Below, piece after piece: positions 15,095 to 22,750 of a DNA stretch of 30,121 nt. The notes under the pieces were generated by a model. The model was not told where the DNA came from. It was given only the letters and a program-made list of their open reading frames with translations, and searched no databases. This DNA comes from Intrasporangiaceae bacterium (lineage in GTDB: Bacteria; Actinomycetota; Actinomycetes; Actinomycetales; Dermatophilaceae), in assembly GCA_012518475.1 (NCBI GenBank), contig JAAYSB010000130.1:1-30121 (forward strand), given 5' to 3'. A program made the position numbers and the translations under genes. Within the stretch, counting starts at the first letter, position 1; each line of letters starts with the position of its first letter.

Positions 15095-18001
15095 TCAGAA
15101 CGGTACGACGTTGACCAGCTTGGGAGCTCGCACGATGACCGTGCGCACCCCACCGGCGGCCTCCTCGGCGATCCGGGGAACGGCCAGTGCCTGCTCGCGC
15201 AGGTCGTCCTCGGAGATGTCCGCGGGCACCTCGATGCGGGCCCGCACCTTGCCCTTGACCTGGATGACGCACGTGACCGTGTCCTCGACCAGATAGGCCG
15301 GGTCGGCGACCGGGAACGCCTCGTAGGCCAGCGACTCGGCATGACCGAGTCGGGACCACAGCTCCTCACTGATGTGCGGAGCCAGCGGCGCCGTCATGAG
15401 GATCAGTGCCTCGACCGCGGACCGCGGTGCACCGCCCTCGGCCTTGGTCAGCGCGTTGTTCAGCTCGGTCAGCCGGGCGATGGCCGTGTTGAAGGACAGC
15501 GAGGCGTAGTCGCCGCGCACCGCGTCGACGGTGCGGTGCACGACCCGCAGCAGGTCCTCGGACGGGGCGTCCTCGGAGATGACCAGCGCACCGGTCTCCT
15601 CGTCGACGACGTTGCGCCACAGGCGTTGCAGGAACCGCTGGGAGCCGACGACCGCCCGGGTCTCCCACGGCTTGGACGCCTCCAGCGGGCCCATGCCCAT
15701 CTCGTACAGGCGCAGCGTGTCCGCGCCGTAGGCGACATACATGTCGTCCGGGCTGATCATGTTCTTCAGCGACTTGCCGACCTTGCCGAACTCGCGGTTG
15801 ACCGGCTCGCCGTTCCAGGTGAACACGGGCTGTCCGTCCGCGCCGACACCCTCGACGACCTCGCTCGCCTCGACGTACTGGCCACGTGCGTCGGTGAACG
15901 CGGGCGCCTGGATGTAGCCCTGGCTGAAGTACTTGCGGAACGGCTCCTCGCTGGACAGGTAGCCCAGGTCGTGCAGCACCTTGTGCCAGAAGCGGGCATA
16001 CAGCAGGTGCAGCACGGCGTGCTCGACACCGCCGATGTACAGCGCGACGCCACCGGGGTCGGCAGCGCCCTCCGGCGCCCCGGCAACCGTCTCCGGCCGC
16101 GGACCGATCCAGTACTCCTCGTTGGCCCGGTCGACGACGGCGTCGTCGTTCTCCGGGTCCAGGTACCGCAGGTAGTACCAGCACGACCCGGCCCAGTTCG
16201 GCATGGTGTTGGTCTCGCGACGGAACCGGCGGGTGCCGCGTCCGTCTCCCAGGTCCAGGTCGACCTCGACCCACTCGCTCGCCCGGGCCAACGGAGCCTC
16301 CGGCTCACTGCTGTTGTCCTCCGGGTCGAAGGTCTTCGGCGCGTAGTCCGGCACCTCCGGCAGCTCCAGCGGCAGCATCGACTCGGGCAGAGCGTGCGCG
16401 ACCCCGTCCTCGTCGAAGACGATCGGGAACGGCTCGCCCCAGTAGCGCTGCCGGCTGAACAGCCAGTCGCGCAGCTTGTAGTTCACCGTCGCCTCGCCGG
16501 CACCGGTCTGCACCAGGTAGGCGGTGATCCGCTCCTTCGCCTCCGCCACGGTCATCCCGTCCAGGCTCAGCGCATCACTCGAGGAGTTGATGACCGCGCC
16601 GTCGCCGCCCCAGGCCGACGCTCCGTCGTGGCCCTCACCGGGCTGGACGGTGTAGATGACCGGCAGGTCGAAGGCCTGCGCGAACTCGTAGTCGCGCTGG
16701 TCGCCGCCGGGCACTGCCATGATCGCGCCGGTGCCGTACCCCATCAGGACGTAGTCGGCGATGAAGACCGGGATCCGTTCTCCGTTCACGGGATTGACCG
16801 CATACCCGCCGGTGAACACACCGGTCTTGTCCTTGGTCTCGGCCTGCCGCTCGATGTCGCTCTTGCGGGACGCAGCAGTGCGGTATGCGTCGACCGCCTC
16901 ACGCGGCGAGCCCGCCCCGCCGGTCCAGGCGTCCTTGGTCCCCTCGGGCCACGCGTCGGTCACCAGGTCGTCGACGATCGGGTGCTCCGGGGAGACGACC
17001 ATGAAGGTCGCGCCGAACAGGGTGTCCGGGCGGGTGGTGAAGACCTCGATCTTCTCGGCGTCCTCAGCGGCGCCGTCGACGGCGAAGGCGACCCGGGCAC
17101 CGTGACTGCGCCCGATCCAGTTGCGCTGCATGATCTTGACCTTCTCGGGCCAGTCGACCCGGTCCAGGTCGTCGGCCAGCCGGTCGGCGTAGGCGGTGAT
17201 CCGCATCATCCACTGGCGCAGGTTCTTCTTGAACACCGGGAAGTTGCCGCGCTCGGAGCGGCCCTCGTTCGTGACCTCCTCGTTGGACAGCACGGTTCCC
17301 AGGCCGGGGGCCCAGTTGACCGGCGCCTTGGAGGTGTAGGCCAGGCGGTGCTCGTCCAGGACCGCCGCCTGCTCGACGTCACTCAGCTCGGCCCAGGGGC
17401 GGCCGTCCGGGGTGGACCGCCGGCCGCTCGCATACAGATCCACCAGCTCGCTGATCGGGCGGGCCCGGCCGCGTCCGCCGCCCGGACGCTCGGCCTCGGT
17501 GTCGTACCAGGAGTTGTAGATCTGGACGAAGATCCACTGGGTCCACCGGTAGTAGTCCGGGTCGATCGTGCGGATCGCGCGCCGGTCGTCGTAGGACATG
17601 CCCAGTCGCCGCAGCTGGGCGGCCATGACCTCGATGTTGTCCAGCGTCGTCTTGCGCGGGTGCTGGCCGGTCTGGACGGCGTACTGCTCGGCGGGCAGGC
17701 CGAATGCGTCGTAGCCCAGGGAGTACAGGACGTTCTTGCCCAGCATCCGGTTGTAGCGGGCGGTGACGTCGGTGGCGATGTAGCCCAGCGGGTGGCCGAT
17801 GTGCAGGCCCTTGCCGCTCGGGTAGGGGAACATGTCGAGGACGAACACGGCACCGTCGTGCTCGGCGACCGCGGCCGGGTCGGCCCACGGGCCCGCAGGG
17901 TTCGGCGCCCGGAAGAGCTGCTGCTCCTCCCACCGGTCCTGCCAGGCGGTCTCGATCTGACCGGCCAGCTCAGCGGTGTAGCGATGCGGAGTCTCGTTCA
18001 T
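15095..18001 (-). CDS. leuS: Leucyl-tRNA synthetase
   Basis: LeuRS charges tRNA-Leu with leucine. The 968-residue protein has the class I signature HIGH at 67-70 in PSGKGLHIGHPLGY, an editing domain (GTGAIMAVPGGDQRDYEFA), the anticodon-binding domain and a C-terminal extension ending IVRAPKLVNVVPF. The KMSKS loop reads KVGKS in EFGKVGKSLKN, a variant I believe is common in actinobacteria. ATG 18001 is preceded by an AAGGACAGGACAG stretch giving an AGGA ribosome site. A 125-nt leader upstream encodes a Leu-rich peptide and a terminator (separate entries), so expression probably responds to leucyl-tRNA supply. comEA-comEC follow on the same strand after a 9-bp inverted repeat and have their own predicted -10 element. 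Confidence 0.98.
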   Translation of the reverse strand: MNETPHRYTAELAGQIETAWQDRWEEQQLFRAPNPAGPWADPAAVAEHDGAVFVLDMFPYPSGKGLHIGHPLGYIATDVTARYNRMLGKNVLYSLGYDAFGLPAEQYAVQTGQHPRKTTLDNIEVMAAQLRRLGMSYDDRRAIRTIDPDYYRWTQWIFVQIYNSWYDTEAERPGGGRGRARPISELVDLYASGRRSTPDGRPWAELSDVEQAAVLDEHRLAYTSKAPVNWAPGLGTVLSNEEVTNEGRSERGNFPVFKKNLRQWMMRITAYADRLADDLDRVDWPEKVKIMQRNWIGRSHGARVAFAVDGAAEDAEKIEVFTTRPDTLFGATFMVVSPEHPIVDDLVTDAWPEGTKDAWTGGAGSPREAVDAYRTAASRKSDIERQAETKDKTGVFTGGYAVNPVNGERIPVFIADYVLMGYGTGAIMAVPGGDQRDYEFAQAFDLPVIYTVQPGEGHDGASAWGGDGAVINSSSDALSLDGMTVAEAKERITAYLVQTGAGEATVNYKLRDWLFSRQRYWGEPFPIVFDEDGVAHALPESMLPLELPEVPDYAPKTFDPEDNSSEPEAPLARASEWVEVDLDLGDGRGTRRFRRETNTMPNWAGSCWYYLRYLDPENDDAVVDRANEEYWIGPRPETVAGAPEGAADPGGVALYIGGVEHAVLHLLYARFWHKVLHDLGYLSSEEPFRKYFSQGYIQAPAFTDARGQYVEASEVVEGVGADGQPVFTWNGEPVNREFGKVGKSLKNMISPDDMYVAYGADTLRLYEMGMGPLEASKPWETRAVVGSQRFLQRLWRNVVDEETGALVISEDAPSEDLLRVVHRTVDAVRGDYASLSFNTAIARLTELNNALTKAEGGAPRSAVEALILMTAPLAPHISEELWSRLGHAESLAYEAFPVADPAYLVEDTVTCVIQVKGKVRARIEVPADISEDDLREQALAVPRIAEEAAGGVRTVIVRAPKLVNVVPF

Positions 18002-18040
18002 CTGTCCTGTCCTTGCGTCCGATGCTTGCGTGCCTGCCCA

Positions 18041-18068
18041 ACAAAAAACCCCCCGTGCAGGAGGGTTT
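18041..18068 (-). terminator. Intrinsic terminator in leuS leader
   Basis: On the minus strand AAACCCTCC (18068-18060) pairs with GGGGGGTTT (18054-18046), a 9-bp stem with one G-U pair and loop TGCAC, followed by more T residues (18045-18043). It is the only terminator in the window with a proper U-run and lies 40 nt before the leuS start, so it must be conditional. Confidence 0.85.
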
Positions 18069-18100
18069 GCCGCGATGACTGTGGTGCGTGTCAGCGCGGC
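18069..18100 (-). promoter_or_regulatory. Leader hairpin overlapping the leuS leader-peptide stop
   Basis: GCCGCG (18100-18095) pairs with CGCGGC (18074-18069), then after a C/T mismatch TGAC (18093-18090) pairs with GTCA (18079-18076), with a 10-nt loop. Its 5' arm is the end of the leader ORF and its 3' arm abuts the terminator. A ribosome stalled on the Leu codons would cover the 5' arm. Confidence 0.65.
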
Positions 18101-18126
18101 TCGAGGAGAAGCAGCGAGCGGCTCAT
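18091..18126 (-). CDS. leuS leader peptide MSRSLLLLEPR
   Basis: An 11-codon ORF upstream of leuS reads MSRSLLLLEPR then TGA. Residues 5-8 are four consecutive leucines encoded CTG CTT CTC CTC; CTT is a rare codon in such GC-rich DNA, which would sharpen sensing of charged tRNA. TAATCT (18134-18139) ends 7 nt before the ATG, so the mRNA probably starts at the peptide's first codon. A hairpin begins immediately after the Leu codons and a U-tailed terminator follows. This is the arrangement of ribosome-mediated attenuators such as those of amino-acid biosynthesis operons. I could not find a clear antiterminator helix, so the switching mechanism is inferred. Confidence 0.8.
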   Translation of the reverse strand: MSRSLLLLEPR

Positions 18127-18133
18127 GCGCTCT

Positions 18134-18139
18134 AGATTA
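18134..18139 (-). promoter_or_regulatory. -10 element of leuS leader transcript
   Basis: TAATCT (minus strand), the best -10 match among the leaderless promoters here, ends 7 nt before the leader-peptide ATG at 18126. Confidence 0.55.
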
Positions 18140-18193
18140 GCGCAGTCACCGCGCAAGCCGTAGCACGTCCCTCGCCGCTGACGGACCTGTGCC

Positions 18194-18850
18194 TCACGGG
18201 AGCGCGGACAGGACGCCGAGGACGATGAGCAGCTGTCCGAGGTGGTACGTGACCATGACTGCGAGGTCGCCGAGCCGCCGGCGCTCGACGAACCGGTTCA
18301 CCGCGAGCACCGTGTCGCTCACCATGAAGGTCGTCGCGCCGAGCCCGATGAGCCAGTGCCCGGTCATCCAGGCCAGGACGACCATGGCACCGATGACGAG
18401 GGTGTATGCGGTGACCGCCCCGGCGAGCCCGACTCCCCCATCCCGGTGCGCGGCTGGGACGACGCGGACGATCCATGGAGCCGCCGCGATGAGCGTCATG
18501 ACCCCGATCAGACCCCAGGCCGGCTCGGCCAGGCCGAGGACGACGAACGTCGCGACATAGGCGATGTGCCCCAGCAGGAAGCTGCTCAGTCCGGCGAGGA
18601 AGGCCTTCTCACCATCGCCGAGGAGGAAGACGTCGCCGGCCAGGCACAGGACGAGGCCGAGGAGGAGCCAGCGACCGGCAGTCTCGTCGCCCGCACCCCC
18701 GATGAGCGCGATCCCAATGAGGGCAATCAGGGTGAGCGGCTTGGCCACCACCATGACCCGGTAGTTCCGCACCACGACGGCCCACCAGTTCGCGAGGGCG
18801 GCCAGGGCGAAAAGGGTGCCGACGACGGCATACAGGGTGGTTGGGCTCAC
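18194..18850 (-). CDS. YhhN-family membrane protein (lysoplasmalogenase-like)
   Basis: The 218-residue protein is almost wholly hydrophobic with about eight transmembrane helices and has the YhhN signature in AGDVFLLGDGEKAFLAGLSSFLLGHIAYV and TFMVSDTVLAVNRF. Characterised YhhN members hydrolyse the vinyl-ether bond of lysoplasmalogens; conserved Asp residues (AGDVFLL, VSDTVLA) are present. Whether this organism has plasmalogens is unknown. The GTG start at 18850 overlaps the stop of the upstream alpha/beta hydrolase gene by 4 nt (GTGA), implying coupled translation and perhaps a shared lipid role. It ends 55 bp before the predicted -10 element of the leuS leader. Confidence 0.88.
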   Translation of the reverse strand: MSPTTLYAVVGTLFALAALANWWAVVVRNYRVMVVAKPLTLIALIGIALIGGAGDETAGRWLLLGLVLCLAGDVFLLGDGEKAFLAGLSSFLLGHIAYVATFVVLGLAEPAWGLIGVMTLIAAAPWIVRVVPAAHRDGGVGLAGAVTAYTLVIGAMVVLAWMTGHWLIGLGATTFMVSDTVLAVNRFVERRRLGDLAVMVTYHLGQLLIVLGVLSALP

Positions 18851-19647
18851 CGGGCGGATTCTGCCAGGGACGCGACCTGCTCCGCGAGGAAGGGTCCGAA
18901 CCAGATGCTGTCGTTGTGGCCGGTGCCCGGCAGAGCAATGACGTCGTGGAGGTTGACGGCGGCATCGGCGACGTGGCGGCTCTGGGTGGGCGGGATGATC
19001 TCGTCGGCCTCGCCGTAGAGGACGGTCGTCGGACTCGTCACGAGCGGCATGCGCGAGATCGTGTCGAAGTGGTCCCGCATGACCCACCCGAGCGGGACCC
19101 GGTAGGCGGCGCGGGCGACGTCCGGCAAGGAGGTGTAGGGCGAGCGGAGCAGCAGGCCGGCCGGCTCGGCGTGCAGCGCGAGCCGGACCGCGACGCCGGT
19201 GCCGATCGACTCACCGACATAGATCGTGCGATCAGGCGGGAACCCGTTCGCCGAGAGGTATGCGAGCGCCGCCTCCGCGTCTGTGGCCAGGCCGTCCTCG
19301 CTCGGGCTGCCGGGATTGCCACCGTAGCCGCGGTAGTCGACAAGCAGGACTGTGAAGCCCTCCCGTGCGAGCGCCTGGCCCACGTCGAGACGGCCGGCCC
19401 GGTTGCCGCCGTTCCCCGGTAGATAGAGCACGGCGGTGTCCCGGTCGGCACCGGTGGGAGCGAGTAGCCAGGCGCCGAGCTCGAGACCGTCACTCGTCGT
19501 CAGGGTGACGTCCGTGCCGTTCTCGACAAGGGCAGCAGCCTCGCCCGGATCGATGCGATCAGGGAAGAAGATCATGCTCCGTTGAAGCGACCAGACCAGG
19601 CCACCGATCACGGCCACCACCCCCAGGATGCCGAGAACCCACCGCAT
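18847..19647 (-). CDS. Membrane-anchored alpha/beta hydrolase
   Basis: The 266-residue protein begins with a transmembrane anchor (about 3-20, VLGILGVVAVIGGLVW) followed by an alpha/beta hydrolase fold like the BEM46/YqkD group: oxyanion YLPGNGGNRAGR, DYRGYGGNPGSPSE, nucleophile Ser in GESIGTG, Asp in YGEADEIIPP and His in GTGHND. The catalytic domain should face outward. The substrate is unknown; coupling to the YhhN gene hints at lipid or ester hydrolysis. ATG 19647 is chosen because it gives the anchor and GACAAT lies 6 nt upstream; the longer frame runs through the next gene in another frame. Confidence 0.88.
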   Translation of the reverse strand: MRWVLGILGVVAVIGGLVWSLQRSMIFFPDRIDPGEAAALVENGTDVTLTTSDGLELGAWLLAPTGADRDTAVLYLPGNGGNRAGRLDVGQALAREGFTVLLVDYRGYGGNPGSPSEDGLATDAEAALAYLSANGFPPDRTIYVGESIGTGVAVRLALHAEPAGLLLRSPYTSLPDVARAAYRVPLGWVMRDHFDTISRMPLVTSPTTVLYGEADEIIPPTQSRHVADAAVNLHDVIALPGTGHNDSIWFGPFLAEQVASLAESAR

Positions 19648-19666
19648 GGCTCCATTGTCGCCTGGG

Positions 19667-20110
19667 TCATCTGTCGTTCGGGCCGGGGCGCTCCCAGCTC
19701 TCGACACCACCGGGGACGACGTCGAACACCGGATGCGGTGTAGGGACCGATCCCCGCCACCGCGCCTCGTCGTCCGGGCTCCGGCGGGCGAGCTTCTCAC
19801 CGAGGTGGGCCCACTCGTAGTCGAGCTGGCCGCGGGTAACGGGGATCCGGGTGTCGACCTCCCGACCGCCGAGGATCTTGTCCGCGTCGAAGCGGTAGCC
19901 CCGACGCGTCGCCTCCTGGTGGAGCCCGTCCAGATAGGCACCGACCAGGTCGAGCGGCTCCGAGCTGTCCCGGAACCGAAGCAGTTGCGGGTGGTTGCGG
20001 TACCCCTCGGTGCGACCCGCGAGCACCGCTTGGGCGAGCAGCGCCTCGCGCCATCCCGCGACGAGCCCGGCCCGGTCCAGGTGGACAGGGTGAAGAGACC
20101 AGAGACGCAC
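19667..20110 (-). CDS. Pyrimidine dimer DNA glycosylase-like protein (endonuclease V family)
   Basis: The 147-residue protein begins VRLWSLHPVHLDRAGLVAGW and continues REALLAQAVLAGRTEGYRNHPQL, the hallmark of the Pyr_excise family (PF03013) named after T4 endonuclease V, which removes UV dimers. T4 EndoV uses an N-terminal threonine; here residue 2 is Arg, so glycosylase activity is not assured and the name is by family. Candidate catalytic residues are the conserved Arg, His and Glu of the first 50 residues. GTG 20110 is chosen because it begins the motif and has a GGAG site 8 nt upstream; the frame upstream of it crosses tRNA-Ala and cannot be coding. Confidence 0.85.
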   Translation of the reverse strand: MRLWSLHPVHLDRAGLVAGWREALLAQAVLAGRTEGYRNHPQLLRFRDSSEPLDLVGAYLDGLHQEATRRGYRFDADKILGGREVDTRIPVTRGQLDYEWAHLGEKLARRSPDDEARWRGSVPTPHPVFDVVPGGVESWERPGPNDR

Positions 20111-20136
20111 AGCGGTCTCCTCTCTCCCTGAAATGC

Positions 20137-20161
20137 AAGAAACCCGGCCAACGGGCCGGGT
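20137..20161 (-). terminator. Intrinsic terminator of tRNA-Ala
   Basis: ACCCGGCC (20161-20154) and GGCCGGGT (20149-20142) form an 8-bp stem with loop CGTT, followed by TTCTT, 13 nt downstream of the tRNA 3' end. Confidence 0.8.
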
Positions 20162-20172
20162 CCTTACGATTG

Positions 20173-20247
<75 letters not shown>

Positions 20248-20278
20248 GTTCTCGGGCGTTGCATTTCGCAACCCCGGA

Positions 20279-20308
20279 AGTATCGCTGATCCGGTCGCGG
20301 TTCTCCAA
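20279..20308 (-). promoter_or_regulatory. Promoter of tRNA-Ala
   Basis: TTGGAG (20308-20303), an 18-bp spacer and GATACT (20284-20279) on the minus strand place the start point about 25-30 nt before the tRNA. Confidence 0.6.
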
Positions 20309-20315
20309 ATCGGGT

Positions 20316-21020
20316 TCAGGCGCGACGCTCGTCGTTGGGTGCGTCCCCCTGCGCGTGCTCGAGGACCGGCGCCCTCAGGTTCCAGCCCTGCAGACGCCAC
20401 GCCGATCCGCCGACGACCGGGAAGTCCGGCGGGGCCGGCAGAGACGACTCCGCCAGCTCAGCCCAGTGACAGTTGCCGAAGCCTCCGAACAGGTGCCACA
20501 TGCGAGGGGTGTCGAGTCCGAGGAGGGCCCCGACCATGGTCCGCGCGGCGATCCCGTGGGTGGCGATGACAGCAGTACGGCCGGGATCGAGCCGGGCGAT
20601 GATGTCCTCGAGCGCGGGCACGACCCGGTCGCGAAGGTCGGTGAGGGACTCCCCTGTGACGCCGCGCTTGAAGTCCTCGCCGCGCAGGTGACGCTCCCGG
20701 TCCTCGGGGTAGCGTTCCTGGACGAGTATCCCTGGCATACCTGTCCATTCACCCACTGCGAGCTCTCGGAGCCGGTCGTCGTAGCTGACCGGACAGCCGG
20801 CCGCAGCGCCGATGATGTCACCGGTCTCGGCGGCACGCAGGAGGTCGGAGGCGACGACGAAAGCGGGCGAGGACAGCGCCAGCACCATCGCCGCTGACTC
20901 TGCCTGCCGCACGCCTGGGCCGGTCAGGGGCGAGTCGTACTGGCCCTGCCAGATGCCCTGCCGGTTGGCTTCGGACTCACCGTGCCGGACGATGAGCAGA
21001 CGCCGGACCGTGTCCGCCAC
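20316..21020 (-). CDS. Histidine phosphatase (phosphoglycerate mutase-like; GpgP-type position)
   Basis: The 234-residue protein belongs to the histidine phosphatase superfamily: phosphoacceptor His13 in VRHGES, Arg62 in ASDLLRAAET, acid Glu in LRELAVGEW and second catalytic His155 in ATHG. It follows nadD-rsfS exactly as Rv2419c does in M. tuberculosis, where the product is glucosyl-3-phosphoglycerate phosphatase (GpgP), an enzyme of methylglucose lipopolysaccharide synthesis; assigning that activity here is inference from position. The C-terminus is extended (about 200-234). The GTG at 21020 lies 4 nt after the rsfS stop with a GGAGGG site inside the rsfS end, so it is the third gene of the operon. 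Confidence 0.9.
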   Translation of the reverse strand: MADTVRRLLIVRHGESEANRQGIWQGQYDSPLTGPGVRQAESAAMVLALSSPAFVVASDLLRAAETGDIIGAAAGCPVSYDDRLRELAVGEWTGMPGILVQERYPEDRERHLRGEDFKRGVTGESLTDLRDRVVPALEDIIARLDPGRTAVIATHGIAARTMVGALLGLDTPRMWHLFGGFGNCHWAELAESSLPAPPDFPVVGGSAWRLQGWNLRAPVLEHAQGDAPNDERRA

Positions 21021-21024
21021 CGGA

Positions 21025-21417
21025 TCAGCCCTCCGCAGCGTCGCTGTCGCCCGGGCGGACAGGGACTCCGAGATCGATCGACGGGCAGTCCCGCCACAGC
21101 CGCTCGAGCTCGTAGAAGGCCGCTTCCTCCTCGTGCTGGACGTGGACGACGATGTCGCCGAAGTCGATGAGCACCCAGCGCGCCTCCCGGTCCCCCTCGC
21201 GTCGCACCGGCTTGGCGCCGAGGTCGCGCAGGTCGTCCTCGACCGCCTCGACGATGGCACCGATCTGGCGCTCGGAGGCGGCGACGATGATGACGAAGAT
21301 GTCGGTCAGCGCCAGCTGGTCCGAGACATCGATGCCCTGGACGGAATCGGCGAGCTTGTCGGCGGCGGCCTTGGCAGCTGCCCTCGCGAGCTCGAGTGAA
21401 CGCTCAGTCGCGGTCAC
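21025..21417 (-). CDS. rsfS: Ribosome silencing factor RsfS
   Basis: RsfS binds ribosomal protein uL14 on the large subunit and blocks subunit joining when nutrients are short. The 130-residue protein has the family core: VSDQLALTDIFVIIVAASERQ and the signature WVLIDFGDIVVHVQHEEEAAFYELERLW. It lies between nadD and the phosphatase gene in the common actinobacterial order. The GTG start overlaps the nadD stop by 4 nt (GTGA), so translation is coupled. Confidence 0.96.
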   Translation of the reverse strand: MTATERSLELARAAAKAAADKLADSVQGIDVSDQLALTDIFVIIVAASERQIGAIVEAVEDDLRDLGAKPVRREGDREARWVLIDFGDIVVHVQHEEEAAFYELERLWRDCPSIDLGVPVRPGDSDAAEG

Positions 21418-22025
21418 GCTTCTCCTTCTGTGGTGGGTTCGTTGGCCGGGGCCTCCCGCGGAGGCTCATCGACCCGGTACAGACGATGCTTGTTGATGTA
21501 CTGGACGACACCGTCCGGCACGAGGTACCAGACGGGCTCCCCCTCGGCGACCCTGGCCCGGCAGTCCGTCGAGCTGATCGCCATGGCCGGGACCTCCTGG
21601 AGAGTGACCTTGTCCGCGGGCAGGCCCGCCTCGGAGAGCTGGTATCCGGGGCGGGTCACGCCGACGAAGTGCGCGAGGCCGAACAGCTCCTCGGCGTCCT
21701 TCCAGGACAGGATCTGCTCGAGAGCGTCGGCGCCGGTGATGAAGAACAGCTCGGCGTCGGGCCGGGCAGCCCGCAGGTCACGCAGCGTGTCGATCGTGTA
21801 GGTGTCACCGGAGCGCTCGATGTCGACCCGCGAGGTCATGAACCGCGGGTTCGAGGCGGTCGCGATGACCGTCATCAGATAGCGGTGCTCAGCCGGGGAG
21901 ACACCTGATTTCCGATAGGGCTGACCGGTCGGGACGAACACGACCTCATCGAGGTCGAGCAGGGACTGGACCTCGCTGGCCGCCACGAGGTGCCCGTGGT
22001 GGATGGGGTCGAACGTGCCGCCCAT
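21414..22025 (-). CDS. nadD: Nicotinate-nucleotide adenylyltransferase
   Basis: NadD adenylates nicotinic acid mononucleotide in NAD synthesis. The 203-residue protein opens with the nucleotide-binding MGGTFDPIHHGHL (HxGH-type), then VFVPTGQP, FITGADAL, the family end motif AISSTDCRAR and WYLVPDGVVQYI. ATG 22025 gives exactly this start, as in many actinobacteria. The frame is open to a GTG at 22157, but that would overlap the small membrane protein gene, and no start codon lies between the upstream gene's stop (22069) and 22025. No good ribosome site precedes 22025, so an overlapping longer start is possible. Confidence 0.94.
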   Translation of the reverse strand: MGGTFDPIHHGHLVAASEVQSLLDLDEVVFVPTGQPYRKSGVSPAEHRYLMTVIATASNPRFMTSRVDIERSGDTYTIDTLRDLRAARPDAELFFITGADALEQILSWKDAEELFGLAHFVGVTRPGYQLSEAGLPADKVTLQEVPAMAISSTDCRARVAEGEPVWYLVPDGVVQYINKHRLYRVDEPPREAPANEPTTEGEA

Positions 22026-22068
22026 GACCCCGAGCCGGAGTCGACGGGCGGGCCGCTCGCCGGGAGCG

Positions 22069-22302
22069 TCAGTTGTGCTTGATGTTGCCAGGGTGGGTCC
22101 CGTGGAACGGATGAGCCACGTCGTCACCCTCGCGGGCCCACTTCTGGGCGGTGCCACGGAAGGCCCAGGTCAGCGCGAGGCCGGACATGAGCAGCGCGAA
22201 GGCGATGAGTCCGAACAGGATGGGCGGCATCGGCAGCTCACGGACAACCTCGGCGGAGGAGGCGAGGACACCGGAGAGCACGGTGAGAACTGTCGTCGAC
22301 AT
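22069..22302 (-). CDS. Small single-pass membrane protein of unknown function
   Basis: The 77-residue protein has an N-terminal amphipathic stretch, a transmembrane helix (about 31-53, ILFGLIAFALLMSGLALTW) and a charged, His-rich tail ending HPFHGTHPGNIKHN. I do not recognise a family; I believe similar short proteins precede nadD in related actinobacteria, which suggests a real gene. ATG 22302 lies 7 nt after TAGGCT, so the mRNA may be leaderless and this would be the first gene of the nadD-rsfS-phosphatase operon. The stop is 43 nt before the nadD start. Confidence 0.75.
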   Translation of the reverse strand: MSTTVLTVLSGVLASSAEVVRELPMPPILFGLIAFALLMSGLALTWAFRGTAQKWAREGDDVAHPFHGTHPGNIKHN

Positions 22303-22309
22303 GCCGCCC

Positions 22310-22315
22310 AGCCTA
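22310..22315 (-). promoter_or_regulatory. -10 element for small membrane protein-nadD operon
   Basis: TAGGCT (minus strand) ends 7 nt before the ATG at 22302. The same hexamer precedes the sirtuin gene. Confidence 0.5.
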
Positions 22316-22750
22316 CAAGCATGAGTGGCCTCCTGTGCGCAGGCCCGAGCCACCGACCATGACCGACCGACATCAACCGTTCGTCGTAGGCGACACGCCG
22401 CGTTGTCCACGACTTCTGTCCACACCCGTGTGCACAAGCTGAGGTCCAGACTCAGTTCGGTGTGGATAGCGGCGTGGACGAAAAATGGGGTCGGCGCTGA
22501 GGTTGCCTCAGGTCCTGAGGGCGACTACACAAGGAGTGGCACTGCTTCACATCGGGTCGCTCGACCCACTGGGAAGAACAGGAACGACCGGAAAACGAGA
22601 CCCCCGCCGCCCCGCTGGACCAGCCCCCTGCGCTTCCTCGGGTCGAGCCGCGAGCGACGTCGCGGTGGGGCCACGAGACCGGCCGGCCTGGTGCCGCGGA
22701 TCAAGCCAGTCCCCGGGCTGAGCAGAAGTCCCCACCGTCGCAGTGGATCG
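22316..22750. other. Gene-free stretch with DnaA-box-like cluster
   Basis: No convincing gene lies between the small membrane protein and the proA terminator; open frames here are rich in Arg, Pro and Gly and lack family motifs. Between 22403 and 22469 four sites differ from TTGTCCACA or TTATCCACA at one position: 22403-22411, 22416-22424, 22429-22437 (reverse) and 22461-22469 (reverse). The middle two form the dyad TGTCCACA-CCCG-TGTGCACA. Small hairpins follow at 22507-22519 (CTCAGGTCCTGAG) and 22552-22567 region (GGGTCGCTCGACCC). I see no known RNA family. Confidence 0.45.

Noticed and set aside
15341..18163. 940-codon open frame on the plus strand
   Set aside because: It is antisense to leuS, has no family motif and is rich in Arg, Gly, Val and Asp. 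Long antisense frames are expected at this GC content.
22403..22469. Chromosomal replication origin
   Set aside because: There are only four imperfect boxes, no dnaA or dnaN nearby and no AT-rich unwinding region.
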